The notes under the pieces are model-generated. The model had not been told where the DNA came from. It ran no database searches and saw only the letters and a list, made by a program, of their open reading frames with translations. The position numbers and the translations under genes are program-made. A stretch of 64,000 bases of DNA from contig CAZKPB010000001.1 of NCBI GenBank assembly GCA_964554535.1, positions 1-64,000 of the forward strand, given 5' to 3'. Within the stretch, counting starts at the first letter, position 1; each line of letters begins with the position of its first letter. The DNA comes from DMER64 sp964554535. Lineage in GTDB: Bacteria; Bacteroidota; Bacteroidia; Bacteroidales; UBA932. This document shows, piece after piece, positions 51,584 to 59,940 of the stretch.

Positions 51584-52063
51584 TTATTCTGCAGCGGCAG
51601 GGGCAGCAGCGGCAGGGGCGGCAACGGCTTTGGGAGCGGCTTTGGCGCGGCTGCGGCGCGTGGTTTTCTTTTCTTCTTTTTTAGTAGAAGCAGCCAAAGC
51701 TGTTTCATTAAAGTCCACCAATTCAATCATAGCCATATCAGCTGCATCACCCGGACGAAATCCGAGTTTAAGGATACGGGTATAACCACCCGGACGTTCG
51801 GCTATTTTGGGAGCCACTACACGGAACATTTCGCTTACGGCCTCCTTATCTTTCAGATAAGCAAATACGGTACGGCGTGAATGGGTGGTATCCTCTTTAG
51901 ACTTGGTAATTAACGGTTCCACATATACGCGCAAGGCTTTGGCTTTGGCAACGGTAGTTTCTATACGCTTATGGAGTATTAAAGACGAGGCCATATTGGC
52001 CAACATAGCTCTTCTATGTCCTGTTTGGCGTCCTAAGTGATTAATTGTCTTTCTGTGTCTCAT
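51584..52063 (-). CDS. rplQ: 50S ribosomal protein L17
   Basis: Seen: 159 residues from the ATG at 52063 (MRHRKTINHLGRQTGHRRAM, the family start). An in-frame ATG at 52084 is rejected. The core is about 120 residues, followed by a Lys/Arg then Ala/Pro-rich tail ending AAPAAAE. Family knowledge: L17 lies near the exit tunnel; Bacteroidota often carry such Ala-rich tails. It overlaps the rpoA end by 23 bases. Last gene of the ribosomal cluster. Confidence 0.97.
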   Translation of the reverse strand: MRHRKTINHLGRQTGHRRAMLANMASSLILHKRIETTVAKAKALRVYVEPLITKSKEDTTHSRRTVFAYLKDKEAVSEMFRVVAPKIAERPGGYTRILKLGFRPGDAADMAMIELVDFNETALAASTKKEEKKTTRRSRAKAAPKAVAAPAAAAPAAAE

Positions 52064-53063
52064 GTTTTTTTGCCTTTTTTTCAATGTTGTACTTGGTAAC
52101 GTCTATCCCAAAAGTAAGGTCCAGACGATCCATAAGCATATCTATCTCTGTCAATGATTTCTTCCCGAAGTTGCGGAATTTCATCAGCTCGTGACGCGGT
52201 ATGGAGACCAAGTCGGCAAAGGTTTCAATTTCTGCCGCCTTTAAGCAATTCAGTGCGCGTACGGAAAGCTCCATATCTGAAAGCTTGGTAAGCAACAACT
52301 GACGCATACGCAATGATTCTTCATCCAGATCGGTGCTGACCACTTCCTGAGGAAGTTCCAGACTGATGCGTTCGTCAGAGAACAGCATAAAGTGATGGAT
52401 TAAAATCTTTGCGGCTTCTTTTAACGCTTCTTTTGGCTGAATAGAACCGTCCGTGGTAATCTCAATGTTGAGTTTTTCATAGTCGGTCTTCTGTTCCACA
52501 CGCCAGTTTTCTACAGAATACTGCACATTTTTGATGGGCGTATAAATGGCATCCATAGGAATCAAACCGAACGGAGCCTCCTCGGGACGATTTTCGTCTG
52601 CAGGAACATATCCGCGTCCTTTCCCAATATGGAATTCCATAGTCAAGGTCACTGAAGTATCCATGGTGCAGATATGCAGGTCGGGATTGAGCACCTTAAA
52701 GGAAGTGAGTTGTTTGGAGATATCTTCTGCCTTGAACTCGTCTCTGCCTTTCAAAGTTACTCTTACAGTCTCTTCCTCCACACCTTCTATCATTCTCTTG
52801 AAACGAACCTGCTTCAAATTGAGAATAATATCCACCACGTTCTCCAGTACGCCCGGAATGGTAGCGAACTCGTGGTCAACGCCGTCAATTTTGACGGAGG
52901 TGAGAGCATATCCTTCAAGTGAGGACAGTAAGATCCTACGGAGTGCGTTCCCTACGGTAATGCCGTAACCGGGTTCCAGCGGGCGGAACTCAAAGCGGCC
53001 GAAAGTTTCGGTAGCTTCGTGCATTATTACCTTATCGGGTTTCTGAAATGCTAATATTGCCAT
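52041..53063 (-). CDS. rpoA: RNA polymerase alpha subunit
   Basis: Seen: 340 residues. The N-terminal dimerisation domain has FEFRPLEPGYGITVGNALRRILLSS, and the C-terminal domain (about 255-320) has ELSVRALNCLKAAEIETFADL and FGKKSLTEI, the helix-hairpin-helix part that meets UP elements and activators. The Lys-rich tail overlaps rplQ by 23 bases. Family knowledge: the alpha dimer nucleates polymerase assembly. Position between rpsD and rplQ is the standard alpha-operon order. Confidence 0.98.
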   Translation of the reverse strand: MAILAFQKPDKVIMHEATETFGRFEFRPLEPGYGITVGNALRRILLSSLEGYALTSVKIDGVDHEFATIPGVLENVVDIILNLKQVRFKRMIEGVEEETVRVTLKGRDEFKAEDISKQLTSFKVLNPDLHICTMDTSVTLTMEFHIGKGRGYVPADENRPEEAPFGLIPMDAIYTPIKNVQYSVENWRVEQKTDYEKLNIEITTDGSIQPKEALKEAAKILIHHFMLFSDERISLELPQEVVSTDLDEESLRMRQLLLTKLSDMELSVRALNCLKAAEIETFADLVSIPRHELMKFRNFGKKSLTEIDMLMDRLDLTFGIDVTKYNIEKKAKKHETQKDN

Positions 53064-53079
53064 TGTAGAAATTTAAATA

Positions 53080-53685
53080 TTACTTGGAGTACAACTCCAC
53101 AATTAATTGCTCGTTAATGGTTTCGGGAATTTCGGTGCGGTCGGGGTAGTTCAGGAATTTACCGGCCACTGAGGCGGCATCCCACTCAATCCACGAGTAC
53201 TTGTTGGAAGAACGGGAAATATTTTCCTGGATAACTTCCAGATTCTTGGAACGTTCCCGTACAGCAACCATAGCACCCGGCTTAACCAGGGAAGAAGGTA
53301 TGTTGCATACTACTCCGTCTACCGTAATGTGACTATGTGAAACCAACTGACGTGCGGCGGGTCTTGAAGGAGCAATGCCCATACGGAATACCACGTTGTC
53401 CAGACGGCTTTCCAGCAACAGGATAAGGTTTTCACCTTTACGTCCTTTCATACGGGAAGCTTTTTCAAACAAGTTGTGGAATTGACGTTCCAATACGCCA
53501 TAAGTATATTTCACTTTCTGTTTTTCTCTCAACTGAGTGCCGTACTCAGAGGTTTTTTTGCGCTTTTTAGCCAGTCCGTGTTGTCCCGGAGGATGGTTTT
53601 TGCGTTCAAAACTTTTATCGGGACCGAAAATGGGTTCACCAAATTTTCGGACTATCTTGGTCTTTGGGCCTGTATATCTTGCCAT
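53080..53685 (-). CDS. rpsD: 30S ribosomal protein S4 (cysteine-free form)
   Basis: Seen: 201 residues. ARYTGPKTKIVRKFGEPIFG start, HPPGQHG, and the S4 RNA-binding domain with LESRLDNVVFRMGIAPSRPAARQLVSH. The N-terminal zinc-binding cysteines of the C+ form are absent. Family knowledge: S4 starts 30S assembly and, in some bacteria, represses the alpha operon; no regulatory fold was examined here. Sixteen bases before rpoA and 26 bases after rpsK. Confidence 0.97.
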   Translation of the reverse strand: MARYTGPKTKIVRKFGEPIFGPDKSFERKNHPPGQHGLAKKRKKTSEYGTQLREKQKVKYTYGVLERQFHNLFEKASRMKGRKGENLILLLESRLDNVVFRMGIAPSRPAARQLVSHSHITVDGVVCNIPSSLVKPGAMVAVRERSKNLEVIQENISRSSNKYSWIEWDAASVAGKFLNYPDRTEIPETINEQLIVELYSK

Positions 53686-53711
53686 CTTCTTAAAATTTTA
53701 ATAAGAAACAT

Positions 53712-54104
53712 TTATACCCTACGACATCCTTTGGGGCGGCAGCCGTTATGAGGCAGCGGGGTAACATCAATAATCTCGGTAACTTCAATACCGGCACCGT
53801 GAATAGTACGGATAGCGGATTCACGACCCGATCCGGGACCTTTTACATAAGCCTTCACCTTACGAAGACCTAAATCATAGGCCACTTTGGCGCAGTCAGC
53901 GGCAGCTGTCTGGGCAGCATACGGAGTGTTCTTCTTAGAACCGCGGAAACCCATCTTACCGGCCGAAGACCAGCTGATAACCTGACCTTCGCTGTTAGCC
54001 AAGGTGACAATCACATTATTAAACGTAGAAGAAATGTGGGCTTGTCCGTAAGCGTCCACTTTAACAACTTTCTTCTTGCTGGTTGTATTGGTTTTTTTTG
54101 CCAT
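53712..54104 (-). CDS. rpsK: 30S ribosomal protein S11
   Basis: Seen: 130 residues. GQAHISSTFNNVIVTLANSEG, WSSAGKMGFRGSKKNTPYAAQ, and C-terminal DVTPLPHNGCRPKGCRRV, all conserved. A Lys/Thr-rich N-terminal tail. Family knowledge: S11 lines the platform near the mRNA exit. Eleven bases after rpsM. Confidence 0.97.
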   Translation of the reverse strand: MAKKTNTTSKKKVVKVDAYGQAHISSTFNNVIVTLANSEGQVISWSSAGKMGFRGSKKNTPYAAQTAAADCAKVAYDLGLRKVKAYVKGPGSGRESAIRTIHGAGIEVTEIIDVTPLPHNGCRPKGCRRV

Positions 54105-54115
54105 AATCTTAGACT

Positions 54116-54493
54116 CTATTTAGTAGCTTTCTTCTTGTTAGCCACAGTTTTCTTACGGCCCTTGCGGGTACGTGCGTTGTTTTTAGTGGTTTGTCCGCGA
54201 ACAGGTAATCCAAGACGATGACGGATACCTCTATAACAGCCAATATCCATCAGTCGTTTAATATTCATTTGTACAGAGGAACGAAGTTCACCTTCTATTT
54301 TATATTCCTCAGAAATCAGTGAACGAATGGCGGCAATCTGATCGTCATTCCAGTCTTTCACCTTAGTGTCAAAGTCAATGCCCGCCTTGGTCAAAATGGC
54401 CTGGGCGGAACTGCGACCAATCCCGTAGATATAGGTTAATCCTATTTCTCCACGTTTGTTTTGGGGTAAATCAACACCGGCTATACGTGCCAT
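54116..54493 (-). CDS. rpsM: 30S ribosomal protein S13
   Basis: Seen: 125 residues. ARIAGVDLPQNKRGEIGLTYIYGIG start, CYRGIRHRLGLPVRGQTTKNNARTRKG block, and a Lys-rich tail. Family knowledge: S13 sits in the 30S head, contacting S19 and P-site tRNA. It starts 31 bases after the rpmJ stop. Confidence 0.97.
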   Translation of the reverse strand: MARIAGVDLPQNKRGEIGLTYIYGIGRSSAQAILTKAGIDFDTKVKDWNDDQIAAIRSLISEEYKIEGELRSSVQMNIKRLMDIGCYRGIRHRLGLPVRGQTTKNNARTRKGRKKTVANKKKATK

Positions 54494-54524
54494 AATTTAT
54501 AATACTTTTTGATTTTACTGAATT

Positions 54525-54641
54525 TTATCCTTGGCGCATCTTGAACTTGGGGTTCTTTTTGCAAATAACATATAAACGGCCTTTGCGTTTTACAATTTTG
54601 CAATCTTCGCTGCGCTTTTTAATGGATGCTTTTACTTTCAT
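54525..54641 (-). CDS. rpmJ: 50S ribosomal protein L36 (degenerate zinc-site form)
   Basis: Found by reading the infA-rpsM gap on the minus strand: a 38-codon frame, ATG at 54641 and TAA at 54525-54527. It encodes MKVKASIKKRSEDCKIVKRK then GRLYVICKKNPKFKMRQG. It matches L36 end to end. Of the four zinc ligands of the C+ form (C-x2-C ... C ... H), the first Cys is Ser and the His is Phe, so zinc binding is unlikely. Position between infA and rpsM is the usual one. Confidence 0.95.
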   Translation of the reverse strand: MKVKASIKKRSEDCKIVKRKGRLYVICKKNPKFKMRQG

Positions 54642-54663
54642 AGTATGATTTTTTATAGGCTAA

Positions 54664-54882
54664 TTATTTATACCTAAAGGAAATACGTCCTTTAGACAGA
54701 TCATAAGGGGACATCTCCACGCGCACTCTGTCTCCGGGAAGAATGCGAATATAATTCATTCTCATTTTTCCGGAAATATGGGCAATAATCACATGTCCGT
54801 TATCTAATTCCACACGGAACATAGCATTGGACAAGGCTTCGATTATCACTCCTTCTTTTTCTATTGCAGACTGTTTGGGCAT
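54664..54882 (-). CDS. infA: Translation initiation factor IF-1
   Basis: Seen: 72 residues from the ATG at 54882 (PKQSAIEKEGVIIEALSNAMF). An in-frame upstream ATG at 54936 lies in map and was rejected. OB fold with GHVIIAHISGKMRMNYIRI and SPYDLSKGRISFRYK. Exactly the family's 72-residue length. Family knowledge: it blocks the A site during initiation. Lies 25 bases after map and 22 before rpmJ. Confidence 0.97.
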   Translation of the reverse strand: MPKQSAIEKEGVIIEALSNAMFRVELDNGHVIIAHISGKMRMNYIRILPGDRVRVEMSPYDLSKGRISFRYK

Positions 54883-54907
54883 TCGTTTTTCCTTATAAAT
54901 CCAATTA

Positions 54908-55678
54908 TTAAATAGTTTTGCCTTCAATAAAGGCAAAGGTAGACAAGACTTCCGGTTTGTCCTTGCGGATTGCTACCGTAAGTTCATAATGTGCGGAATT
55001 CTTGTTGTCTGCCGTTCTAAGCGTCCAGCCATCGCGTTCAATATAGACACCGCGTCCACCGGCATTGATCATAGGCTCAATACAGATAACCATCCCTTCT
55101 TCCAGATGCTTGCCCTGTCCGGCGTGGCCGTAGTTGGGGACATCGGGTTTCTCGTGCATGTTGGCTCCTATACCGTGACCTACCATCTCCCGTACCACGG
55201 AAAAGCCTTGGGCTTCCGCGTGGTGCTGGACCGCAGCGCCGATATCGCCTATACGATTACCGGCCACAGCTTTCTCAATACCCTTGTACAAAGATTCACG
55301 GGTGGTACGCATAAGGAGTTCAGCCGCTTGGGAAACTTCGCCTACCCCAAAGGTGTAGGCGGAATCCCCAAAATAACCCTTATACTTTGTCCCGCAGTCA
55401 ATGGACACGATATCTCCTTCTTTCAATACGTAGTCACCGGGAAAGCCGTGGACTACCACCGAGTTTACAGAGACACACAAGGTGCCGGGAAAGCCTTCAT
55501 AACCAAGGAAGGCGGGCACGGCTCCGTGGTCGCGGATGAAGGCTTCGGCTATTGCATCCAGCTTACGGGTAGTAATACCGGGAGCAATATTTTTGCCAAC
55601 TTCCGCCAAGGTCTTGGAGACCAGAAGTCCGTTCTCGCGCATCAGCGCAATTTCTTCCTCAGTTTTGATCAAGTTCAT
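54908..55678 (-). CDS. map: Methionine aminopeptidase, type I
   Basis: Seen: 256 residues. The pita-bread metal site is complete: D in SIDCGT and in FGDSAYTF, H in GHGIGANMHEKP, E in CIEPMIN, and E in AHYELTV. There is no N-terminal zinc finger. Family knowledge: it removes the initiator Met from nascent chains; it is essential. Placement between secY and infA is standard. Confidence 0.97.
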   Translation of the reverse strand: MNLIKTEEEIALMRENGLLVSKTLAEVGKNIAPGITTRKLDAIAEAFIRDHGAVPAFLGYEGFPGTLCVSVNSVVVHGFPGDYVLKEGDIVSIDCGTKYKGYFGDSAYTFGVGEVSQAAELLMRTTRESLYKGIEKAVAGNRIGDIGAAVQHHAEAQGFSVVREMVGHGIGANMHEKPDVPNYGHAGQGKHLEEGMVICIEPMINAGGRGVYIERDGWTLRTADNKNSAHYELTVAIRKDKPEVLSTFAFIEGKTI

Positions 55679-55693
55679 TTTTAAAGAACTTTA

Positions 55694-57013
55694 TTACATT
55701 CCGGAACGTCCTTTCAGACGACCCGTTTTCATTAATCCATCATAATGGCGCATCAACAGATGGCTCTCAATCTGCTGCAAGGTATCCAGCACCACACCTA
55801 CCAGAATCAACAGGGAAGTACCGCCGTAGAACGCCGCAAACTGTCTGTTGACACCCAACATCTGGGCAAATACGGGCAAAATGGCCACAATGCCCAAGAA
55901 GAAGGAACCGGGTAAGGTAATACGGGACATGACAGCATCCAAGTACTCGGCCGTTTTCTTTCCGGGTTTGACACCGGGAATAAAGCCGCCGTTTTTCTTC
56001 ATATCTTCCGCCATGTTGGTGGGGTTCACCGTTACTGCCGTATAGAAGTAGGTGAAAGCGACAACCAAAAGGAAGAATACAAAGTTATACCAGAATCCCT
56101 GCATGTTGCTCATAACGGCTGCAAAACCGCGAGTAGCATCAAAATTTGAGAAAATCATGGGGAACAGCATCATGGCCTGGGCAAAGATAATGGGCATAAC
56201 ACCCGCCGCGTTGATTTTCAAAGGAATATACTGACGTACACCACCATACTGTTTGTTTCCCACAATACGTTTGGCATATTGTACGGGAACCTTGCGCACA
56301 CCCTGCACCAATGCAATGGTAGCCACAAAGATGAAGAACAGGATAAGCAGTTCCACCACCAACATCAGCAGACCGCCCGTTGACTGGGTGAAGCGGTCAC
56401 CGGCTTCCGCCACAAGGGCAAAAGGCAAACGGGCCACAATGCCTACCATGATAATCAAGGAAATACCATTGCCCAAACCGCGGTCGGTAATACGTTCACC
56501 CAACCACATGATAAACATGGTACCACCAATCAGTACTACTGTCGAAAACAGGTTGAAAGAGAAACCGCTCAACAAAAAGGCGGACTCGGGAAGCTGTACG
56601 TGCAGATTAGTCAAATATGCCGGACCTTGCAATGCCAGGATCACAATGGTCAGGTAACGGGTCCACTGGTTCATCTTTCTGCGGCCGCTTTCCCCTTCTT
56701 TCTGCATACGCTGGAAGTAGGGAATCATAATGCCCAGAAGCTGAATCACAATAGATGCCGAGATGTACGGCATAACCCCTAAAGCAAAGATGGAAGCATT
56801 ACCGAACGCCCCCCCAGAGAACATGTTCAACAAACCAACCAACCCGCCGGAAGCTTGTTCCTGCAAGTTGGCCAACTGCGTGGGGTCTATGCCGGGCAGC
56901 ACTACAAAGCTACCCAAACGATAGATCAGAAGCAGCAGCAGGGTATACCAGATGCGCTTACGCAGTTCTTCAATCTTGAAGATATTTTTAATGGTTTCAA
57001 TAAATTTTTTCAT
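55694..57013 (-). CDS. secY: Preprotein translocase subunit SecY
   Basis: Seen: 439 residues, ten helices. LPGIDPTQLANL plug region, NGISLIIMVGIVARLP in the middle, and a late AFYGGTSLLILVGVVLDTLQQIESHLL, all conserved. Family knowledge: SecY forms the protein-conducting channel of the inner membrane with SecE and SecG. Twenty bases after rplO. Confidence 0.98.
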   Translation of the reverse strand: MKKFIETIKNIFKIEELRKRIWYTLLLLLIYRLGSFVVLPGIDPTQLANLQEQASGGLVGLLNMFSGGAFGNASIFALGVMPYISASIVIQLLGIMIPYFQRMQKEGESGRRKMNQWTRYLTIVILALQGPAYLTNLHVQLPESAFLLSGFSFNLFSTVVLIGGTMFIMWLGERITDRGLGNGISLIIMVGIVARLPFALVAEAGDRFTQSTGGLLMLVVELLILFFIFVATIALVQGVRKVPVQYAKRIVGNKQYGGVRQYIPLKINAAGVMPIIFAQAMMLFPMIFSNFDATRGFAAVMSNMQGFWYNFVFFLLVVAFTYFYTAVTVNPTNMAEDMKKNGGFIPGVKPGKKTAEYLDAVMSRITLPGSFFLGIVAILPVFAQMLGVNRQFAAFYGGTSLLILVGVVLDTLQQIESHLLMRHYDGLMKTGRLKGRSGM

Positions 57014-57033
57014 GTTGAAGGTTTGTGATGGGG

Positions 57034-57483
57034 TTATTCAATAACAGTAGCGGTCCCTTCTTTAGCCTCAATGGCTGCTTTTGCCGATTTAGAGAAAGCG
57101 TGTGCAGAAACGTTGATCTTGACGTTCAGCTCACCTTTTCCTAAAATTTTAACTAAATCATTTGTTGATACAAGACCGGCTTCACGGAGTGTATTCACAT
57201 CCATATCGGCCACATTGGTCTTTTCATATAATGCCTGTAGGGTGGAAAGGTTGATGGCCTTGTACTCTACACGGTTCATATTCTTGAAACCGAATTTGGG
57301 CAAACGACGCTGCATAGGCATCTGACCGCCTTCAAAACCGATTTTGCGTTTGTAACCAGAACGAGCCTGAGCCCCTTTGTTACCTCTGGTAGCTGTACCG
57401 CCTTTACCGGAACCTTGACCGCGACCAATACGTTTTCTCTTGGAAACGGACCCTTCTGCGGGTTTTAAATTAGTTAAGTTCAT
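57034..57483 (-). CDS. rplO: 50S ribosomal protein L15
   Basis: Seen: 149 residues. Gly/Lys/Arg-rich N-terminal arm (KRKRIGRGQGSGKGGTATRG), FEGGQMPMQRRLPKFGF, and a C-terminal globular domain. AGGAGG precedes the ATG closely. Family knowledge: late-assembling 50S protein reaching deep into 23S rRNA. Confidence 0.97.
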   Translation of the reverse strand: MNLTNLKPAEGSVSKRKRIGRGQGSGKGGTATRGNKGAQARSGYKRKIGFEGGQMPMQRRLPKFGFKNMNRVEYKAINLSTLQALYEKTNVADMDVNTLREAGLVSTNDLVKILGKGELNVKINVSAHAFSKSAKAAIEAKEGTATVIE

Positions 57484-57498
57484 ATTGTTTCCTCCTGA

Positions 57499-57681
57499 TT
57501 ACTTTACTTCTTCCACTTTTACCAAATGACGCACCTTCTCAACCATACCTAAAACTACAGGAGTCGCTTCTTTTTCCACACAATGGTTCATCTTGCGGAT
57601 ACCTAAAGAAGCCAATGTAGCCATTTGACGTTCAGTAGCGGAGTTTTTACTTTTTACTTGGGTGATTTTAATATTAGCCAT
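57499..57681 (-). CDS. rpmD: 50S ribosomal protein L30
   Basis: Seen: 60 residues. IKITQVKSKNSATERQMATLASLGIRKMNH, with ferredoxin-like fold pattern and VRHLVKVEEV end. A strong AGGAGGT lies about ten bases before the ATG. L30 is missing in some bacteria but kept here. Twelve bases after rpsE. Confidence 0.95.
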   Translation of the reverse strand: MANIKITQVKSKNSATERQMATLASLGIRKMNHCVEKEATPVVLGMVEKVRHLVKVEEVK

Positions 57682-57693
57682 AATTCGTACCTC

Positions 57694-58212
57694 CTAACCT
57701 TTAAACACCTTGTCCATAGCAATACCGCGAACACCGGCCACCTGGTAGGCGTCGCGCATTTCCATCAATGCGTATACAGTTGCTTTTACCAAATTATGAG
57801 GGTTGGACGATCCTTTGGATTTTGCCAATACATCGTGTACACCCACTGATTCAAACACCGCACGCATGGCACCTCCCGCTTTTACACCGGAACCGGGAGC
57901 TGCGGGTTTCATAAATACGCGTGCACCACCAAACTTGGCTTCCATTTCGTGAGGAATGGTTTCCTTGCTTAACGGAATACGATACAAGTTCTTTTTAGCA
58001 TCCTCAATACCTTTGGATATGGCAGAGGTTACTTCACCGGCTTTTCCCAAGCCGAAGCCCACAACGCCTTTTTCATCGCCTACTACTACAATAGCGGCAA
58101 AGCTGAAATGACGGCCCCCTTTAGTTACTTTGGTAACACGCTGGATGGCGACTAATCTGTCTTTCAATTCAAGGTCGGCAGCTTTTACTTTTTTTGCTTT
58201 AATTGTTGCCAT
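57694..58212 (-). CDS. rpsE: 30S ribosomal protein S5
   Basis: Seen: 172 residues. The double-stranded RNA-binding-like N-domain has VTKGGRHFSFAAIVVVGDEKG and GLGKAGEV; then PAAPGSGVKAGGAMRAVFESVGVHDVLAKSKGS. Family knowledge: S5 is at the mRNA entry and affects decoding accuracy. Six bases after rplR. Confidence 0.97.
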   Translation of the reverse strand: MATIKAKKVKAADLELKDRLVAIQRVTKVTKGGRHFSFAAIVVVGDEKGVVGFGLGKAGEVTSAISKGIEDAKKNLYRIPLSKETIPHEMEAKFGGARVFMKPAAPGSGVKAGGAMRAVFESVGVHDVLAKSKGSSNPHNLVKATVYALMEMRDAYQVAGVRGIAMDKVFKG

Positions 58213-58218
58213 ATAGTA

Positions 58219-58581
58219 TTAGAATTTAAGTCCACCTTCTCTGGCGGCATCTGCTAAACTTTTAACTCTTCCGTGATACAAATATCCCCCACGGTCAAAG
58301 GATACCTGGGATATTCCCGCGGCCAATGCGCGTTCAGCTGCCAATTTGCCCACCAACTTGGATTGCTCCGTATTGGTTTTGCCTTTGATGGCTTCTACCA
58401 GAGAAGCATCTTTGGAGGAAGCTTGGATAAGCGTTTTCCCGGACAAATCGTCAATAACTTGAACATAGATATGTTTGTTACTTCTGTAAACAGCCATTCT
58501 GGGGCGTTCCGGAGTACCGGACACTTTCTTGCGAATACGGTATTGAATCCGTTGTCTTCTTTCGATTCTTGTTAATGCCAT
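58219..58581 (-). CDS. rplR: 50S ribosomal protein L18
   Basis: Seen: 120 residues. RRQRIQYRIRKKVSGTPERPRMAVYRSNKHIYVQ, FDRGGYLYHGRVKSLADAAREGG at the end. Family knowledge: binds 5S rRNA with L5. Fifteen bases after rplF. Confidence 0.97.
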   Translation of the reverse strand: MALTRIERRQRIQYRIRKKVSGTPERPRMAVYRSNKHIYVQVIDDLSGKTLIQASSKDASLVEAIKGKTNTEQSKLVGKLAAERALAAGISQVSFDRGGYLYHGRVKSLADAAREGGLKF

Positions 58582-58596
58582 AATACCTATCTCCTA

Positions 58597-59157
58597 TTAT
58601 TTAGCGCCGGCAGACTTACCTGCTTTACGACGAAGCGGTTCACCCACAAACTTAATACCCTTACCCTTATACGGTTCGGGCACACGCAGACTGCGAACCT
58701 TGGCAGCCACCATACCTAACAGTTGTTTGTCATAGCTGGTCAGTGTCAAAACGGGGTTGGCCCCTTTCTTGACTACTTCTGCAGAAGCTTTAACTTCTTT
58801 AGGCAACAAAAAATGAATATCATGTGAGTAACCAAGGCTGAATTCCAGCACCTGGCCCTTAACTTCCACACGATATCCTACACCTACCAATTCTTGCTTC
58901 TTTTCAAAGCCTTTGGAAACACCAACCACCATATTGTGAATCAAGGCGCGGTACAAACCGTGCATTGATCTGTGACGGGGCTGGTCGGTAGGACGTTCCA
59001 CTTTCAGCTCAGTTCCCTCAACCGACACCTTGATGTCCGGATCCACTTTTTGCTTCAGTTCACCGAGAGGGCCTTTAACCGTGACCACGTTATCCTTGCC
59101 AACGCTTACGCTGACACCGGCGGGCAGGTCTACAGGGAGTTTTCCTATTCGTGACAT
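58597..59157 (-). CDS. rplF: 50S ribosomal protein L6
   Basis: Seen: 186 residues, two repeated alpha/beta domains. SRIGKLPVDLPAGVSV start, NMVVGVSKGFEKKQELVGVGYR in the middle, and RVPEPYKGKGIKFVGE near the end. Family knowledge: L6 supports the factor-binding site next to the sarcin-ricin loop. Fifteen bases after rpsH. Confidence 0.97.
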   Translation of the reverse strand: MSRIGKLPVDLPAGVSVSVGKDNVVTVKGPLGELKQKVDPDIKVSVEGTELKVERPTDQPRHRSMHGLYRALIHNMVVGVSKGFEKKQELVGVGYRVEVKGQVLEFSLGYSHDIHFLLPKEVKASAEVVKKGANPVLTLTSYDKQLLGMVAAKVRSLRVPEPYKGKGIKFVGEPLRRKAGKSAGAK

Positions 59158-59172
59158 ATTGTTTGTTTAAGA

Positions 59173-59568
59173 TTAATATACGTAACACATAACCTCACCG
59201 CCGACGTTGAGCACTTTGGCTTCTTTATCGGTGATAATGCCTTTGGATGTTGAAATAATGGCAATACCCAGACCGTTCAATACGCGGGGTAATTCTTCCA
59301 CGCCGGAATAACGGCGCAAACCGGGAGATGAAACGCGAACCAGTCTCTTAATGGCGGGACGTTTGGTTTCCGGATGATACTTCAATGCAATTTTAATGGT
59401 GCTTGCGGGTTGACCTTCCACTACTTTGTAGCTGAGGATATAACCCTTTTCGTGTAAAATACGGGTTAATTCCGTTTTTACCTTTGACGCGGGGATTTCC
59501 ACCACTTTATGTCCGGCGGCCACCGCATTCCGAATCCTTGTCAGATAATCTGCTATTGGATCAGTCAT
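59173..59568 (-). CDS. rpsH: 30S ribosomal protein S8
   Basis: Seen: 131 residues. TDPIADYLTRIRNA start, PGLRRYSGVEELPRVLNGLGIAIISTSKG and GGEVMCYVY end. Family knowledge: S8 binds the central domain of 16S rRNA and represses the spc operon in E. coli. It is preceded by the longest gap inside this ribosomal run (99 bases), which holds two hairpins. Confidence 0.97.
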   Translation of the reverse strand: MTDPIADYLTRIRNAVAAGHKVVEIPASKVKTELTRILHEKGYILSYKVVEGQPASTIKIALKYHPETKRPAIKRLVRVSSPGLRRYSGVEELPRVLNGLGIAIISTSKGIITDKEAKVLNVGGEVMCYVY

Positions 59569-59593
59569 AGTTTGATAATTTAAGTTTGTTACT

Positions 59594-59660
59594 CGGCAAT
59601 AAATTGCCCGATATCCAATAAAATATGTATGTAAGACGCATTCCGCCTTTGGCGGTGCGT
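59594..59660 (-). promoter_or_regulatory. Two stem-loops in the rpsN-rpsH spacer
   Basis: On the minus strand, the first hairpin (59636-59660) has ACGCACCGCC paired with GGCGGAATGCGT, ten pairs with a two-A bulge and a three-base loop. The second (59594-59609) has a five-pair GGCAA/TTGCC stem. There is no T run after the first, so it is unlikely to be a terminator. Processing site or S8 target are possible readings; neither is shown. Confidence 0.35.
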
Positions 59661-59667
59661 AAATTTG

Positions 59668-59937
59668 CTACCAACTAGCCTTCTTCACTCCGGGGATCAG
59701 ACCGTTGCTGGCCATTTCACGGAACTGAATACGCGAAATTCCGAACTCACGCATAAAACCTTTGGGACGGCCCGTAATGGAGCAGCGGTTGTGTTTGCGT
59801 ACGGGGCTGGAGTTTTTGGGCAATTTAGCCAAACCTTCCCAGTCGCCGGCTTCTTTTAAAGCTTTTCTCTTTTCAGCGTACTTGGCGCACAGCATAGCAC
59901 GTTTAATTTCACGTGCCTTCATTGATTCTTTTGCCAT
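59668..59937 (-). CDS. rpsN: 30S ribosomal protein S14 (long, zinc-free form)
   Basis: Seen: 89 residues. AKESMKAREIKRAML start, then SPVRKHNRCSITGRPKGFMREFGISR. Only two cysteines are present and no CxxC pairs, so this is the longer C- form. Family knowledge: S14 is in the 30S head; C+ and C- forms are exchanged under zinc limitation in some bacteria. Three bases after rplE. Confidence 0.96.
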   Translation of the reverse strand: MAKESMKAREIKRAMLCAKYAEKRKALKEAGDWEGLAKLPKNSSPVRKHNRCSITGRPKGFMREFGISRIQFREMASNGLIPGVKKASW

Positions 59938-59940
59938 GTA

